In this document: positions 6,143 to 6,557 of the stretch, in pieces
Layout of the letters: each line of letters begins with the position of its first letter
How positions within the stretch are numbered: position 1 is the stretch's first letter
Source: Faecalibacterium prausnitzii
GTDB taxonomy: Bacteria; Bacillota; Clostridia; Oscillospirales; Ruminococcaceae
Direction: 5' to 3'
NCBI GenBank assembly: GCA_002313795.1
Contig: DCCL01000138.1
Coordinates: forward strand, 1 to 6,557
Length of the DNA stretch: 6,557 bases
The notes under the pieces: generated by a model
Seen by the model: the letters and a program-made list of their open reading frames with translations, nothing else
The model's database searches: none
What the model was told of the DNA's origin: nothing
Program-made: the position numbers and the translations under genes

Positions 6143-6557
6143 TTACTGGATGTAGTTAACGGTGGTGAACTCGCTGACGGTGGGCTTGGTAGCATCGTCG
6201 GAGCTGTTGTCAACAACGATCTCGCCGGAAGCGATCTTCTCCTTGACAGCCTCGTACTCATCGACGGTGAAGGTCTTGAAGTTCCAGCTGTCCTCATCGG
6301 TGGGCAGACCAACGTAATCGCCGTCTTCCAGACCGAAGTTGCCGTTGGAAGCAGCGATGTCGCTCCAGCTGCCGGCCTCGATATCGCTCAGAGCGGTAGC
6401 AACAGCCTCAGACAGACCCTTCATAGCAGAGGTGATGAAGGGGTTGTAAGCGAAGGAGCCGTCCTTCACGCCGTTGACGCCGATGTAGTTCTGGTCAACG
6501 TCCACGCTGATGACGTAGCCGTTATCCTTCAGAGCAGCCTCAACAGCAGAGGTGTAG
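6143..6557 (-). CDS. BMP family substrate-binding lipoprotein (first in the array; N-terminal part outside window)
   Basis: The frame is open from the right edge to a TAA at 6145-6143 and gives 137 codons, the C-terminal third of a BMP lipoprotein. It begins within the YTSAVEAAL segment that follows FACGGGI in the paralogues and ends in the shared TTVNYIQ tail. Hand alignment gives about 73% identity to the 4881-6053 protein over these 137 residues, so this is the most divergent of the three. The conserved Gly before VDVDQ is Ser here (VISVDVDQ), and the helix after SAMKGL is largely rewritten. An internal GTG at 6505 is not a start, because homology runs straight through it. The signal peptide and main binding motif lie outside the window. 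Confidence 0.93.
   Translation of the reverse strand, partial: YTSAVEAALKDNGYVISVDVDQNYIGVNGVKDGSFAYNPFITSAMKGLSEAVATALSDIEAGSWSDIAASNGNFGLEDGDYVGLPTDEDSWNFKTFTVDEYEAVKEKIASGEIVVDNSSDDATKPTVSEFTTVNYIQ

Larger units (their letters stand above)
3569..6557 (-). repeat. Tandem array of three paralogous gene-plus-terminator units
   Basis: Three units repeat in the same orientation, each with a TTAAGGAGA ribosome binding region (seen for the two complete genes), a BMP lipoprotein gene and a terminator whose 5' arm contains GGGACGTTC. Coding parts are about 73-84% identical in protein by hand alignment, so the duplications are not recent. The array may continue beyond the right edge. Confidence 0.85.

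Overview
All supported genes lie on the minus strand and form a BMP-type (basic membrane protein / PnrA-like) ABC importer locus, the class best known for nucleoside uptake. In transcription order (right to left) it encodes three tandem paralogous BMP substrate-binding lipoproteins (the first cut by the right edge), a double-nucleotide-binding-domain ATPase (NupO-like) and two permeases (NupP-like, then NupQ-like, the last cut by the left edge). The order lipoprotein - ATPase - permease - permease is that of Bacillus subtilis nupNOPQ (yufNOPQ), but here the binding-protein slot is multiplied at least threefold.

The organism is most likely a high-GC member of the Oscillospiraceae/Ruminococcaceae, plausibly Faecalibacterium or a close relative. 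This rests on strong AAGGAG ribosome binding sites, Firmicutes-type intrinsic terminators and lipoprotein signals, GC-rich codon choice (CTG, GGC, ATC, GCC), and N-termini of the MKKISRRRFL type. It is an inference, not a proof.

Layout: 1-569 NupQ-like permease (3' part missing); 571-1737 NupP-like permease; 1737-3275 NupO-like ATPase, translationally coupled to nupP through TAATG; 3276-3616 an AT-rich regulatory gap with a good -10 box, inverted repeats and the preceding gene's terminator; 3617-4780 and 4881-6053 two full BMP lipoproteins; 6143-6557 the C-terminal part of a third. An intrinsic terminator follows each of the three lipoprotein genes, and the three share a GGGACGTTC core, so the duplicated unit seems to have been gene plus terminator plus ribosome binding site.

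Working model: the lipoproteins capture ligand outside the membrane and deliver it to the NupP/NupQ channel powered by NupO. The terminators and the separate promoter before nupO should let the lipoproteins be made at levels different from the membrane complex. Three paralogues sharing one permease suggests broadened substrate range; the ligands cannot be read from sequence. The system itself is a known family. The less usual points are the tandem array, Tat-like SRRxFL motifs in lipoprotein signals, eight conserved cysteines in exported proteins, and repeated TGTGCA elements before nupO. No RNA gene, mobile element or CRISPR array is visible.
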